From Waterburya agarophytonicola KI4 (GTDB taxonomy: Bacteria; Cyanobacteriota; Cyanobacteriia; Cyanobacteriales; Xenococcaceae), in contig NZ_JADWDC010000002.1 of NCBI RefSeq assembly GCF_020640915.1, forward strand, positions 5,832-69,831: a stretch of DNA of 64,000 nt, written 5' to 3'. This document shows, one piece after another, positions 1 to 7,922 of this stretch. Under the pieces are notes generated by a model that was not told where the DNA came from, searched no databases, and saw only the letters and a list, made by a program, of their open reading frames with translations. Made by a program: the position numbers and the translations under genes. Numbering within the stretch: the stretch's first letter is position 1; each line of letters opens with the position of its first letter.

Positions 1-325
1 CTGCTGCGCAAGGGTCTACACCCGCACAAGGGTCTACACCCGCGCAAGGGTCTACTGCTGCGCAAGGATCTACTGCTGCGCAAGGGTCTACACCCGCACA
101 AGGGTCTACACCCGCGCAAGGGTCTACTGCTGCGCAAGGGTCTACACCCGCACAAGGGTCTACACCCGCGCAAGGATCTACTGCTGCGCAAGGTTTTGCC
201 CCAGCACAAGGTTTTGCCCCAGCACAAGGATAAGCATTTACACTACCGAAATTATTGGGAGTCCCTGCTAGTCCGAAAGTAATGACGGATGCTGCTGCAA
301 TAGTTGCTAGATACTTAAATTTCAT
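1..325 (-). CDS. Secreted Cys-hexapeptide-repeat protein (3' end outside window)
   Basis: Read on the minus strand from ATG at 325, this gives a typical signal peptide (MKFKYLATIAAASVITFGLA, then a short linker to about residue 32). It is followed by an uninterrupted run of hexapeptides: two PCAGAK units, then ten of the PCAGVD/PCAAVD type, running off the left edge. Every unit has one Cys at the same place. The DNA units are 18 bp and three variants recur as a 54-bp higher-order repeat. The plus strand is also open across the repeat but has no start codon, whereas the minus frame has a start and a leader, so I choose minus. Similar low-complexity Cys repeat proteins exist in bacteria, but their function is not known to me. 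It is presumably periplasmic or extracellular, with Cys used for disulfides or metal binding (inference). Confidence 0.8.
   Translation of the reverse strand, partial: MKFKYLATIAAASVITFGLAGTPNNFGSVNAYPCAGAKPCAGAKPCAAVDPCAGVDPCAGVDPCAAVDPCAGVDPCAGVDPCAAVDPCAAVDPCAGVDPCAGVDPCAA
2..230. repeat. 18-bp tandem repeat with 54-bp higher-order period
   Basis: About twelve 18-bp units with the core CAAGG(G/A)TCTA; the two units nearest the gene start have TTTTG in place of the TCTA part. Three unit variants (ctgctgcgc, cacccgcac, cacccgcgc) alternate in the order A-B-C-A-A-B-C-A-B-C-A. This points to recent expansion by duplication of 54-bp blocks. The repeat lies inside the coding sequence and keeps frame. 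Confidence 0.9.
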
Positions 326-579
326 TAATACTTAATTCTCACTAAAATACATTTACATTTTGTATGATTAGCACGATACTAACTAATCAAAAGAGTAGAT
401 TACTTAATAACTCGATAAAAAACAGTTTATTCATAAAATATTTAGATTTGAATATCAAAAAATATAACTGTCGATCGCGCTTTGTTGTTTTACTCAATAT
501 ACAAACTACAACAGAAAGCTTAAAACTAAATTAGAGAAAAATTAGATAATATGATTTTACTAGCTATTTCATTTGAGAG

Positions 580-2127
580 CTAATTAGTATTTTCTTCTGC
601 TCCATAAGCACCGCCACCAGGAGTTTCTATCACGAAAGTATCTCCTGAATACATTTTGACGATCGCTTGGCTATCTAGTTTTTCAATAGTATTATTCGAT
701 CTTTTGATATAGTTGTTACCAGGTTTCCCTGGCTGTCCTTCTATTAAGCCAAAAGGTAAAACTCGACGACGATTGGATAAAATGCCCGCAGTCATTTCTT
801 CTCGAAAACGTATTTTTCTGACTACACCGTTACCTCCGTGATTTAGTCCTCTGCCACCACTATTTTGCCGAATACTAAACTCTTCTAGAAGAACGGGAAA
901 ACGCAATTCTAATATTTCAGGATCGGTAAGAAGTGAATTGGTCATTTGGGTTTGCACCGCATCCGTACCATTAAAGTTTTTACCCGCACCCGAACCACCA
1001 CAAATAGTTTCATAATATTGATACTTGTCGTTGCCAAAGGCGAAATTATTCATCGTTCCTTGGGAAGCAGCCATAACACCCAGTGCGCCATAAAGACAGT
1101 CGGTAATATTTTGGGAAGTCTCCACGTTACCCGCTACTACCGCAGCAGGATAGCTTGGATCGAGCATAGAACCAGGGGGAATAATGATTTTTAGGGGCTT
1201 GAGACATCCTGCATTGAGGGGAATATTATCTCGTACCAAAGTACGAAATACATATAAGATTGCAGCCTGACACACCGCAGTAGGAGCGTTAAAATTATTA
1301 TTTAGTTGACTAGAAGTACCCGTAAAATCGATCGTTGCTTGAAGATTTTGACGATCTATAGTTATTTTTACTTTTATAGTTGCGCCATTATCCATGGTAC
1401 AACTGAATTCACCATCTTTTAAAGATGCGATCGCGCCTTTGACTGCTGTTTCGGCATTATCTTGAACGTATTGCATATAAGTTGTAACCGTATTTAAGCC
1501 ATAGCGATCAACTATATCTAGAAGTTCGTTTACACCTCGATTATTAGCAGCTATTTGGGCTTGAAAATCAGCAATATTTTGGTCTGGATTGCGAGCAGGA
1601 TAACTACTATTAGTCAGTTTATTTCTAACAGCTTCTTCTTTGAATTTACCCGAATCAACTAATAAGAAGTTATCGAACAAGATTCCTTCTTCTGCTATAT
1701 TTTTACTATTTGGCGGCATCGAACCAGGAGTAATGCCACCAATATCTGCTTGGTGTCCGCGAGATGCCACAAAAAAAACTGGTTTTGCTATGTCTTTTCT
1801 GAATACTGGAGTAATAACTGTTGTGTCTGGGAGGTGTGTTCCTCCATTGTACGGATTATTAGATAGATAAACATTCCCTGGCTTGATCGTATCTCGTAGA
1901 TCTGTAATTAAACTAATCACACTGGCACTCATCGAACCGAGATGAACGGGAATATGCGGTGCATTTGCTACTAATAAACCATCGCGATCGAATATGGCGC
2001 AAGAGAAATCTAATCGCTCTTTGATATTGACTGAAGTGGCAGTATTTTGCAACACAATCCCCATTTGTTCGGCAATAAATTGATAGAGATTGTTGAATAT
2101 TTCCAAGCGGACGGGGTCGCAAGACAT
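580..2127 (-). CDS. Hydantoinase B/oxoprolinase family protein (HyuB-like)
   Basis: The 515-residue product matches the beta (HyuB) half of the ATP-dependent hydantoinase/5-oxoprolinase family. It begins with the usual DPVRLEIFNNLYQFIAEQMG segment, has HIPVHLGSM and RGHQADIGG motifs near residues 60-130 and ends with a Gly-rich GGGAYG tail. The length is normal for a stand-alone HyuB (about 520). These enzymes normally need an ATP-binding HyuA partner or a fused HyuA domain to open cyclic amides such as 5-oxoproline. No HyuA is encoded next to it: the upstream 197 bp contains none and the next gene is a divergent amylase. HyuA must be elsewhere or lost. No Shine-Dalgarno is evident. Confidence 0.85.
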   Translation of the reverse strand: MSCDPVRLEIFNNLYQFIAEQMGIVLQNTATSVNIKERLDFSCAIFDRDGLLVANAPHIPVHLGSMSASVISLITDLRDTIKPGNVYLSNNPYNGGTHLPDTTVITPVFRKDIAKPVFFVASRGHQADIGGITPGSMPPNSKNIAEEGILFDNFLLVDSGKFKEEAVRNKLTNSSYPARNPDQNIADFQAQIAANNRGVNELLDIVDRYGLNTVTTYMQYVQDNAETAVKGAIASLKDGEFSCTMDNGATIKVKITIDRQNLQATIDFTGTSSQLNNNFNAPTAVCQAAILYVFRTLVRDNIPLNAGCLKPLKIIIPPGSMLDPSYPAAVVAGNVETSQNITDCLYGALGVMAASQGTMNNFAFGNDKYQYYETICGGSGAGKNFNGTDAVQTQMTNSLLTDPEILELRFPVLLEEFSIRQNSGGRGLNHGGNGVVRKIRFREEMTAGILSNRRRVLPFGLIEGQPGKPGNNYIKRSNNTIEKLDSQAIVKMYSGDTFVIETPGGGAYGAEENTN

Positions 2128-2324
2128 AAAGTATAAGTATAAGTAGCAGGTTTAAATATATATCTATATCCCAAGGATGATTTTGATCTCTGGTTAATAG
2201 AGAGATAATACCCTCCAATCAACAAAATACTCAACGGCACTAAATATTTGTCTATTGTTGAAAAAAACAATAGTTTTCTTAACTAATATATAGTCATTCA
2301 GCTTTCAAAATCAGGAGTTTTAAT

Positions 2325-3809
2325 ATGTCTGAGTTTAATGGTGTGATGATGCAGTACTTTCATTGGTATAACCAACCCGATGGTAGTTTGTGGAATCAAC
2401 TGGCAGAAAACGCTGCGGATTTGGCCAAAATTGGTGTCACTTCAGTTTGGCTGCCTCCAGCATATAAAGGTACTGCGGGTGGCTACGATGTGGGTTACGG
2501 TGTTTACGATATATTCGACCTAGGAGAATTCGATCAAAAAGGCTCGATTAGAACTAAATATGGTACAAAAGAAGAATATATCAATGCCATCAAGGTAGCT
2601 AAAAAAGAAGGTATTCGCATCTATGCAGATGTAGTGTTAAATCATAAACTTGGAGGAGACAAAGAAGAAGAAGTCGAAGCAACACCCATGAATCCCAACA
2701 ATCGTCATGAAGCGATAGGGGATCTGCAAAATATTAAAACTTGGACGCACTTTACCTTTCCAGGGCGCAATGGTAAATACTCTAGTCTAGAATGGCATTG
2801 GTGGCACTTCGACGCCGTTGATTATAATGCCTATGATGGAGATGCTAATGCTGTTTATTTGTTTAAAGACAAGCAATTTGACGACCAAGTAGATCTAGAA
2901 AAAGGATCGTTTGCTTATCTAATGGGTTGCGATCTAGACATGGAACATCCCGAAGTACGAGGAGAACTCAAGTACTGGGGTGAATGGTATATAGATACGA
3001 CTGATGTCGACGGTTTTCGTTTTGATGCAGTTAAGCACGTCAAAGCAGGATTTTTTCCCGAATGGTTAAATCACGTTAGAAAATATTCAGGCAAACCTTT
3101 ATTTGCAGTAGGGGAATATTGGTCTGATAATATCGAAGCTTTACACCATTTTATTAGTACTACTGGTGGAGATGTAGCTTTATTTGATGCACCCCTGCAC
3201 TATAACTTTACTGAAGCTAGTAAAACAGGTAACGACTTTGATATGCGTCAAATATTTGACGGCACCCTAGTTAAAGACCAACCTACTTTAGCAGTAACCT
3301 TAGTTGAAAATCACGATTCTCAACCTCTACAATCCCTTGAATCAGTCGTCGAAGCTTGGTTTAAACCTCTCGCCTATGCCTTGATTTTATTGAGAAGAGA
3401 TGGTTATCCCTGTATTTTTTATGCAGATTACTATGGCGCGCACTACAAAGACAGCGGGAAAGATGGGCAAGAATATGAGATCTTTATGGACTCTCATAAG
3501 TGGCTGATCGATAAATTTCTGCAAACACGCCAAGATTATGCTTATGGAGAGCAATATGATTATTTTGACCATGCAAATTGCATTGGTTGGACAAGGTTGG
3601 GCGATGAATCTCATCCAGGGGCAATAGCTGTAGTGTTAAGTAATGGTGATGCAGGGACTAAATGGATGGAAGTAGGTCAAGCAAACCAAAATTATATTGA
3701 CTTAACCGAACATATCAAAGAACCTATTACTACTAACGATGAAGGTTGGGCAGACTTTCGTTGTCTGGCAGGTTCGGTTTCTGTTTGGGTTCCCCAATCA
3801 TCCAATTAA
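2325..3809 (+). CDS. Cytoplasmic alpha-amylase, GH13
   Basis: The 494-residue protein is a complete GH13 alpha-amylase of the bacterial intracellular type: no signal peptide, starting directly with the barrel at MMQYFHWY. The four conserved regions are visible: DVVLNH at 102-107, GFRFDAVKH at 230-238 with the nucleophile D234, the acid/base E264 in AVGEYW, and NHD ending at D331. It would hydrolyse alpha-1,4 glucans such as glycogen or released maltodextrins. It is preceded by a good ribosome binding site (AGGAG, 8-9 nt before ATG). It is transcribed divergently from hyuB and is probably monocistronic. Confidence 0.93.
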   Translation: MSEFNGVMMQYFHWYNQPDGSLWNQLAENAADLAKIGVTSVWLPPAYKGTAGGYDVGYGVYDIFDLGEFDQKGSIRTKYGTKEEYINAIKVAKKEGIRIYADVVLNHKLGGDKEEEVEATPMNPNNRHEAIGDLQNIKTWTHFTFPGRNGKYSSLEWHWWHFDAVDYNAYDGDANAVYLFKDKQFDDQVDLEKGSFAYLMGCDLDMEHPEVRGELKYWGEWYIDTTDVDGFRFDAVKHVKAGFFPEWLNHVRKYSGKPLFAVGEYWSDNIEALHHFISTTGGDVALFDAPLHYNFTEASKTGNDFDMRQIFDGTLVKDQPTLAVTLVENHDSQPLQSLESVVEAWFKPLAYALILLRRDGYPCIFYADYYGAHYKDSGKDGQEYEIFMDSHKWLIDKFLQTRQDYAYGEQYDYFDHANCIGWTRLGDESHPGAIAVVLSNGDAGTKWMEVGQANQNYIDLTEHIKEPITTNDEGWADFRCLAGSVSVWVPQSSN

Positions 3810-3950
3810 GAATGAATAATACTTAAGAGCGACTTTCTTAGTGAAAATTATTACTTGATCTAAGTCTTTTGTTAGATGTAACTGAGGTCTAATTAATAAT
3901 ATTTTAAAACTAGGTAATAAAAGTTTTAAATAAAAGTAAGGAGTGCCTTA

Positions 3951-4160
3951 ATGCTGTTAAAAAGCAAAAAAGATGATGGTTTGGTTGAAATTGCTTCGCT
4001 AGAAGAATTAATCGATCCTTTTCAAGATAAGGTAACTGGACAGACCCAAGCGGGTCAAAACGAACAACCTCCAGAACCCTTTGCTAAAAAAGATTTGATA
4101 TTTCCTTCGGGAGAAAATCTTCCTCTTTGTTGGCTTGATAGTGATTATAAATCAAAATAG
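3951..4160 (+). CDS. Small conserved cyanobacterial protein
   Basis: A 69-residue soluble protein with a good ribosome binding site (AAGGAG) and an intrinsic terminator right behind it, so a real gene. The C-terminal stretch, LIFPSGENLPLCWLDSDY, resembles a family of short cyanobacterial proteins that I recognise by pattern but for which I know no function. It is acidic in the first third and has a Gln/Pro-rich middle, so probably partly disordered. No membrane segment or known catalytic motif is present. Confidence 0.75.
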   Translation: MLLKSKKDDGLVEIASLEELIDPFQDKVTGQTQAGQNEQPPEPFAKKDLIFPSGENLPLCWLDSDYKSK

Positions 4161-4183
4161 TTTTGATTATTAGATTGATAAAA

Positions 4184-4230
4184 AAATGGTGCTGTTTTAT
4201 TTGAAAAATTGAATAGCACCATTTATTTTT
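4184..4230 (+). terminator. Rho-independent terminator
   Basis: Perfect 10-bp arms AAATGGTGCT (4184-4193) and AGCACCATTT (4215-4224), loop of about 21 nt, followed by ATTTTT. It lies 24 bp behind the small CDS ending at 4160. Confidence 0.75.
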
Positions 4231-4280
4231 ATTCATCTTTAATTATTATCATTAAGTTGCAATCTCTTTCTAATTAATAA

Positions 4281-4475
4281 TCAAAGACCTATTGATTGCT
4301 TTTTTACAAGCGATCGCTGCTTTAAGTGGTCAGAATAAGATGTGTCTTGATTTAATGACTCTCCAATGGATTTACACACTTCGTAACTACCAACTGTTGC
4401 TAGAAGACGACCTTGGAGATAAATACCCCATCGTTTATCTTCAGTTTCCCTAAATTCGTATGCTCTGCTAGACAT
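4281..4475 (-). CDS. Small hypothetical protein
   Basis: A 64-residue product with a compact N-terminal block, RWGIYLQGRLLATVGSYEVCK, that looks like a short beta-rich cyanobacterial domain of unknown function, followed by a Ser/Lys-rich tail. No clear Shine-Dalgarno is visible before the ATG, which is common in cyanobacteria. Composition and codon use resemble the neighbours. It stands alone; function unknown. It could be spurious, but the Trp/Tyr/Gly pattern argues for coding. Confidence 0.6.
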   Translation of the reverse strand: MSSRAYEFRETEDKRWGIYLQGRLLATVGSYEVCKSIGESLNQDTSYSDHLKQRSLVKKQSIGL

Positions 4476-4800
4476 AATTACTTGATAATTGCATAAAATT
4501 AGCTTAATTGTAGATACTTAAGTATTTATGCTCATCTATCTTTAGTTTAACTTCGAGATTGACTAAATTTTGGAGTTGGTGGATTGAGGTATGATTATTT
4601 GACTTGCGATCGCTAACAAAAAATATACAGCAATTCTCAGAGCTATGAGGTCAGATACTTTGCCCTTTTCCCAAACACAACCAAGGTATACCTCGCAAGT
4701 ACGAGAAACGCTGTAGATGATTGTTATGATTTTTAGGATTTTTTATTGAAATTAAGCTCACTATTAGGCTGAAGCCTAAATAAAGTAATTCTAAGGGATA
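4476..4800. other. Intergenic region, 325 bp
   Basis: It contains a short perfect hairpin, TTAGGCT-GA-AGCCTAA, at 4764-4779, which lies just behind the 3' end of the minus-strand gene 4801-5655. It has no proper T-run and may be a weak terminator or processing stem. Nothing else supportable was seen. Confidence 0.5.
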
Positions 4801-5655
4801 CTAAGCTGCTTCCCACATATCTTTGATTTTTCCTGGTAAGAATTCAGCTACTTGCTTTTTGCTGTCTTCAGACAATTCTTCTTTGGTAGCAGAAAAAACA
4901 GCATTAATCACTTTTGTTCCAGTTGTTCCACGAGGTAGTCCACCTTCTTTTTCAATGCGTAAAATGAAAGTGTCTGCATCAAATTTTAAAGGGGGACGAA
5001 CTTTGCTTAACCAAGAAACCAAAGGATTATCATCTTTCCATAAATCGGAGATTTCATTCTGCAATCTTTTGTTTGTAGCGTCTTCTTCTATTTTGTTGTG
5101 TAGTTCGGCTTCAATTGCTTGAGAAGCTTCTTTCGACATTAGGTCGCGCATGGTGCGATAAACTAAGTTAGTCAAGTCTCTAGCATCAAAAATATCGGGT
5201 AATTCAGCCTTGAGGGCTACTTTTTCGAGAAAGGGTGTATATTTATCAACAATAGAGGTAGAAACACCCGTTCTAAGAGCTTCAGGGGGATTTTTTTCCA
5301 TGCGATCGAGCATTTTTTCACCTTTTTCGGTCAATTCTGCTCGTTTGAATCTAATGAGGTGGGGCAAAGGACCATCAGGTGCGCCAAAAGTGTTAGCAAC
5401 GCGAAAATCTATTTCATCCTCATCAATTAGATTGGGTACATCTTCTTGTCTGGCATAGGCATTTCCAGAGAAGTCTGCATTAATATATTGTTTTTGATTG
5501 AGGTAATCTAAATGACCGAGAAAATCAGATATAGTAAGATTGCGTCCTGTAAAGTCTGTTGACTGAAAGTCTACTGAATGTTTTCCTTTGTCATCTTTTT
5601 GACCAATTTTTTTGAGCAGGATGTACATAACATCATCTTTCAGAGCTATAGGCAT
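4801..5655 (-). CDS. DUF2267-domain protein with N-terminal winged-helix-like segment
   Basis: The 284-residue protein has two parts. Residues 1-120 look like a winged-helix module (ISDFLGHLDYLNQKQYI, then RAELTEKGEKMLDRM, the typical LTxxG wing). Residues about 135-284 match the DUF2267 pattern: two similar helical halves (FLEKVALKAELPD.FDARDLTNLVYRTMRDLM and later GTKVINAVFSATKEELSED..AEFLPGKIKDMW). DUF2267 proteins are common in cyanobacteria and other bacteria, without a firm function. The combination suggests a DNA-binding or protein-binding regulator (inference). No signal peptide. It is flanked by long AT-rich intergenic regions, so probably monocistronic. Confidence 0.75.
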   Translation of the reverse strand: MPIALKDDVMYILLKKIGQKDDKGKHSVDFQSTDFTGRNLTISDFLGHLDYLNQKQYINADFSGNAYARQEDVPNLIDEDEIDFRVANTFGAPDGPLPHLIRFKRAELTEKGEKMLDRMEKNPPEALRTGVSTSIVDKYTPFLEKVALKAELPDIFDARDLTNLVYRTMRDLMSKEASQAIEAELHNKIEEDATNKRLQNEISDLWKDDNPLVSWLSKVRPPLKFDADTFILRIEKEGGLPRGTTGTKVINAVFSATKEELSEDSKKQVAEFLPGKIKDMWEAA

Positions 5656-5981
5656 ATATTTATTATCTTCTTTTGATACAGATTAAATCTTATTAGAATT
5701 TGATTAAGCTGCACATCTACTTTAGGGACAATATCTATTTATAACTTTTGATAGATTTGGTTTTGGTATCCTACTCGATCTAGAGGATTTTGTAGGGTGT
5801 AATACAAAATTTTGTTTGGCACAAAGCCTAATATAATTTTAGTTTGATAGGGATTGGTCTTAATTTAACTTTTTTGGTTCTGGCGATAAGATAAAGCATT
5901 ATTTTTTCTCAAATTTTACTAACTATTTTCAACTAAGGGATGGATTTTGTCTCCAACTGTAAATTTAATTAGGTAAGCATT
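5656..5981. other. Intergenic region, 326 bp
   Basis: AT-rich spacer between the divergently transcribed DUF2267 gene and the DUF1816 gene. It should hold both promoters, but I see no distinct operator, hairpin or additional ORF. Minus-strand reading over 5919-6221 is a shadow of the DUF1816 gene. Confidence 0.5.
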
Positions 5982-6257
5982 ATGTTCTTGAAAAGTTTCA
6001 CAAATCGCTTGAAAACCATTAGTACTTCGATTATAAAGTATAAATTTACAATCCCGTATTGGGTAAGAATTGCTACAGAAAAGCCTAAATGCCTTTACTA
6101 TTTTGGTCCTTTTAGCAGTCGTACTGAAGCCAAAGCAATGCAACACGGATATGTAGAAGATTTGATTGCAGAAAAAGCAATAGGAATTGGAATTAAAATT
6201 CAACGCTATTTGCCAACACAATTAACTATTACAGAAGAGGAATCGTTGGTTGAATGA
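5982..6257 (+). CDS. DUF1816 domain protein
   Basis: The 91-residue product has the DUF1816 signature: WVRIATEKPKCLYYFGPFSSRTEA followed by GYVEDLIAEKAIGIGIKIQR and an acidic tail. This is a small family almost confined to cyanobacteria; its biochemical role is not known to me. The first 25 residues are basic and outside the domain, so an internal start is possible, although no other ATG precedes the domain. Probably a soluble single-gene unit. Confidence 0.8.
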   Translation: MFLKSFTNRLKTISTSIIKYKFTIPYWVRIATEKPKCLYYFGPFSSRTEAKAMQHGYVEDLIAEKAIGIGIKIQRYLPTQLTITEEESLVE

Positions 6258-6428
6258 TTTCGATCGCGACTTCTTTTTGAGAATTTTAGCTCTTTGTTTT
6301 TGATGTTTTTTTCTCTATTTCAGACATTTAAAAAAAAACCGTCGTTGTGTTTTACTTTCTTGGTTCTTGTTGATATTCTTAAACCTTAATTCCTATCAAA
6401 AACTTAGCTGTTAAACTAGACGAAGTTT

Positions 6429-7499
6429 ATGTCTATCCCCTTCGACGCGGAATCTGCTCAAAAACGGATTGATCGACTATGGTGTCTTCCTGCCAGCTTT
6501 GGTATGGAAAGAAATGCCTACCATAACTATCTTAATGAAATAGTGAGCGATCGCTATGCTTTAATAAATGGCTTACAGTTATTAAGAGACGAACTACAAT
6601 TCGCTGCTGCTAGCCCTACGGATATGCACATTTGCGGGGCAGATCTTAGTTTACCCAGTGTGGTAACTACTTTAGCCTATACCAACTGCGGCGATCGCAT
6701 TCATCAAGGAGAGGTAACTAAACGCTACCGAGATGTAGTCGCATCCCGCTTTGCTACCCTATCTGAAATTGGCGAACTCAAACTAGAGGCATTTTTTCCC
6801 GCAGGTGGCGGTACGGATAATGGGGCTACTTTAGCTCACGTCACCGTCGCCCATCAAATGGACGAACCCCTAAGAAGAAAATTATACGAAGGGAATCCCC
6901 AATCAATAGTATTGGTAGCAATTGACCTCAAAACCCACGTAGGGCGTTTAGAAGAAGAGGGCGAAAGGCGCATTTATGGCAAAACTCGCGAATCTCCTTG
7001 GCGAGAACCCCGTCATGCTTGTGGTGCAATTGTGGGGGCATTGTCTGATTATCATCCCCATAATATGATTCATCGACGTATTAGGGATGACTTGGGAGAA
7101 ACTAACTTTCAATATTTATCTAATAATAAAATTATGACTGATAATGGTACAGATATTACGATGGCTGTAGCTGCTGCCATTGTGGCTATTCGCGGTATAC
7201 GCAACACAGCCATGGCAATGACCCAAGAAATTGACGAACGAGGTGTAGCCCATCTTACCGCTAGCACTACGGTTAATCGTCCTTCTAGAGATGATTTAGT
7301 AATTTATCTTGCTAGGGCAACGGTGTTTAATGGCAAGGTACGCATACAAAGCTTGGGTACAAAAGCACAATTGTATAGTGGTAAGTTGGTCAAGTATGCA
7401 GGAGAGAAGCGACTCCAATTGACTTATGGTGATTTGGATGGAGAAAGTTTGCCTGTAGAAGAAATTGCTTACAAAATAAAACCTTCAGGTTTATGCTGA
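6429..7499 (+). CDS. Conserved hypothetical protein, 356 aa
   Basis: A soluble protein with even codon use and several HIP1 sites, clearly coding. I do not recognise the family. Visible features are an N-terminal helical part (1-60), a segment ICGADLSLPSVVTTLAY, a Gly-rich turn FFPAGGGTDNGATLAHVTVAH around residues 122-142, and a helix AMTMAVAAAIVAIRGIR-like in the second half. It has no signal peptide, membrane segment, zinc ligand pattern or P-loop. It is flanked by small genes and probably not in an operon. A fold search is needed before assigning any role. Confidence 0.75.
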   Translation: MSIPFDAESAQKRIDRLWCLPASFGMERNAYHNYLNEIVSDRYALINGLQLLRDELQFAAASPTDMHICGADLSLPSVVTTLAYTNCGDRIHQGEVTKRYRDVVASRFATLSEIGELKLEAFFPAGGGTDNGATLAHVTVAHQMDEPLRRKLYEGNPQSIVLVAIDLKTHVGRLEEEGERRIYGKTRESPWREPRHACGAIVGALSDYHPHNMIHRRIRDDLGETNFQYLSNNKIMTDNGTDITMAVAAAIVAIRGIRNTAMAMTQEIDERGVAHLTASTTVNRPSRDDLVIYLARATVFNGKVRIQSLGTKAQLYSGKLVKYAGEKRLQLTYGDLDGESLPVEEIAYKIKPSGLC

Positions 7500-7533
7500 T
7501 TTTCCTCAAGATTAACTTGAAATAAGTTATAAG

Positions 7534-7749
7534 TTATTTAGTGTGATCGAAGGTGTTCTGGGTTCTATGTTTGAGAGTATTGACTACTGCTTTACCTCTA
7601 GCTATAGCATTTTCGACGCTAGGATAAATACCTTCAAAATTATGCAGTATGTTTTCTTGGTTCATAATACTGAAATGGTATAAATTACCAGAACAATGAC
7701 ATACCATTAAACTATAGTCTTCAATACCAATTAGAGCTTTGATTTTCAT
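7534..7749 (-). CDS. Small hypothetical protein
   Basis: A 71-residue protein converging on the gene ending at 7499. It has a short beta-like half (MVCHCSGNLYHFSIM, two Cys and a His) followed by YPSVENAIARGKAVVNTLK, a pattern seen in several short cyanobacterial proteins of unknown role. No strong ribosome binding site. It may belong to the same loose group as the 64-residue product at 4281-4475, but the similarity is too low to claim by eye. Confidence 0.6.
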   Translation of the reverse strand: MKIKALIGIEDYSLMVCHCSGNLYHFSIMNQENILHNFEGIYPSVENAIARGKAVVNTLKHRTQNTFDHTK

Positions 7750-7885
7750 TAATTTAAGATCGAAATAAATTTTTTATCTTAGTTATATTTCCCCATCGGT
7801 CGCCTATTCTAACTTTCACAACTGATTTCATCTACTCTTTTAGCTAGATATGCTAGTGTTTTTTGTTGATTTTTGTTAGGCTGAA

Positions 7886-7901
7886 ACACCGTATATAGTG
7901 T
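7886..7901 (+). promoter_or_regulatory. NrdR box upstream of ribonucleotide reductase
   Basis: ACACCGTATATAGTGT matches the known NrdR box consensus ACACWATATATWGTGT at 14 of 16 positions and lies 21 bp before the ATG at 7923. A degenerate half (TAGTGT at 7854-7859) sits 42 bp upstream, about four helical turns, as expected for the paired sites bound by NrdR. NrdR is the ATP/dATP-sensing repressor of ribonucleotide reductase genes. The match was found by eye; the assignment rests on consensus and gene context. Confidence 0.7.
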
Positions 7902-7922
7902 GAAAAAATTAAGATTAATTAT

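Noticed and set aside
3-233. Open plus-strand frame of AQGSTP hexapeptides
   Set aside because: It has no start in the window, while the minus frame has ATG and a signal peptide leading straight into the repeat. The plus frame is a by-product of the repeat.
1-240. CRISPR array
   Set aside because: The repeats are contiguous 18-bp units without unique spacers and are in frame in a coding sequence. No CRISPR or cas genes were seen elsewhere.
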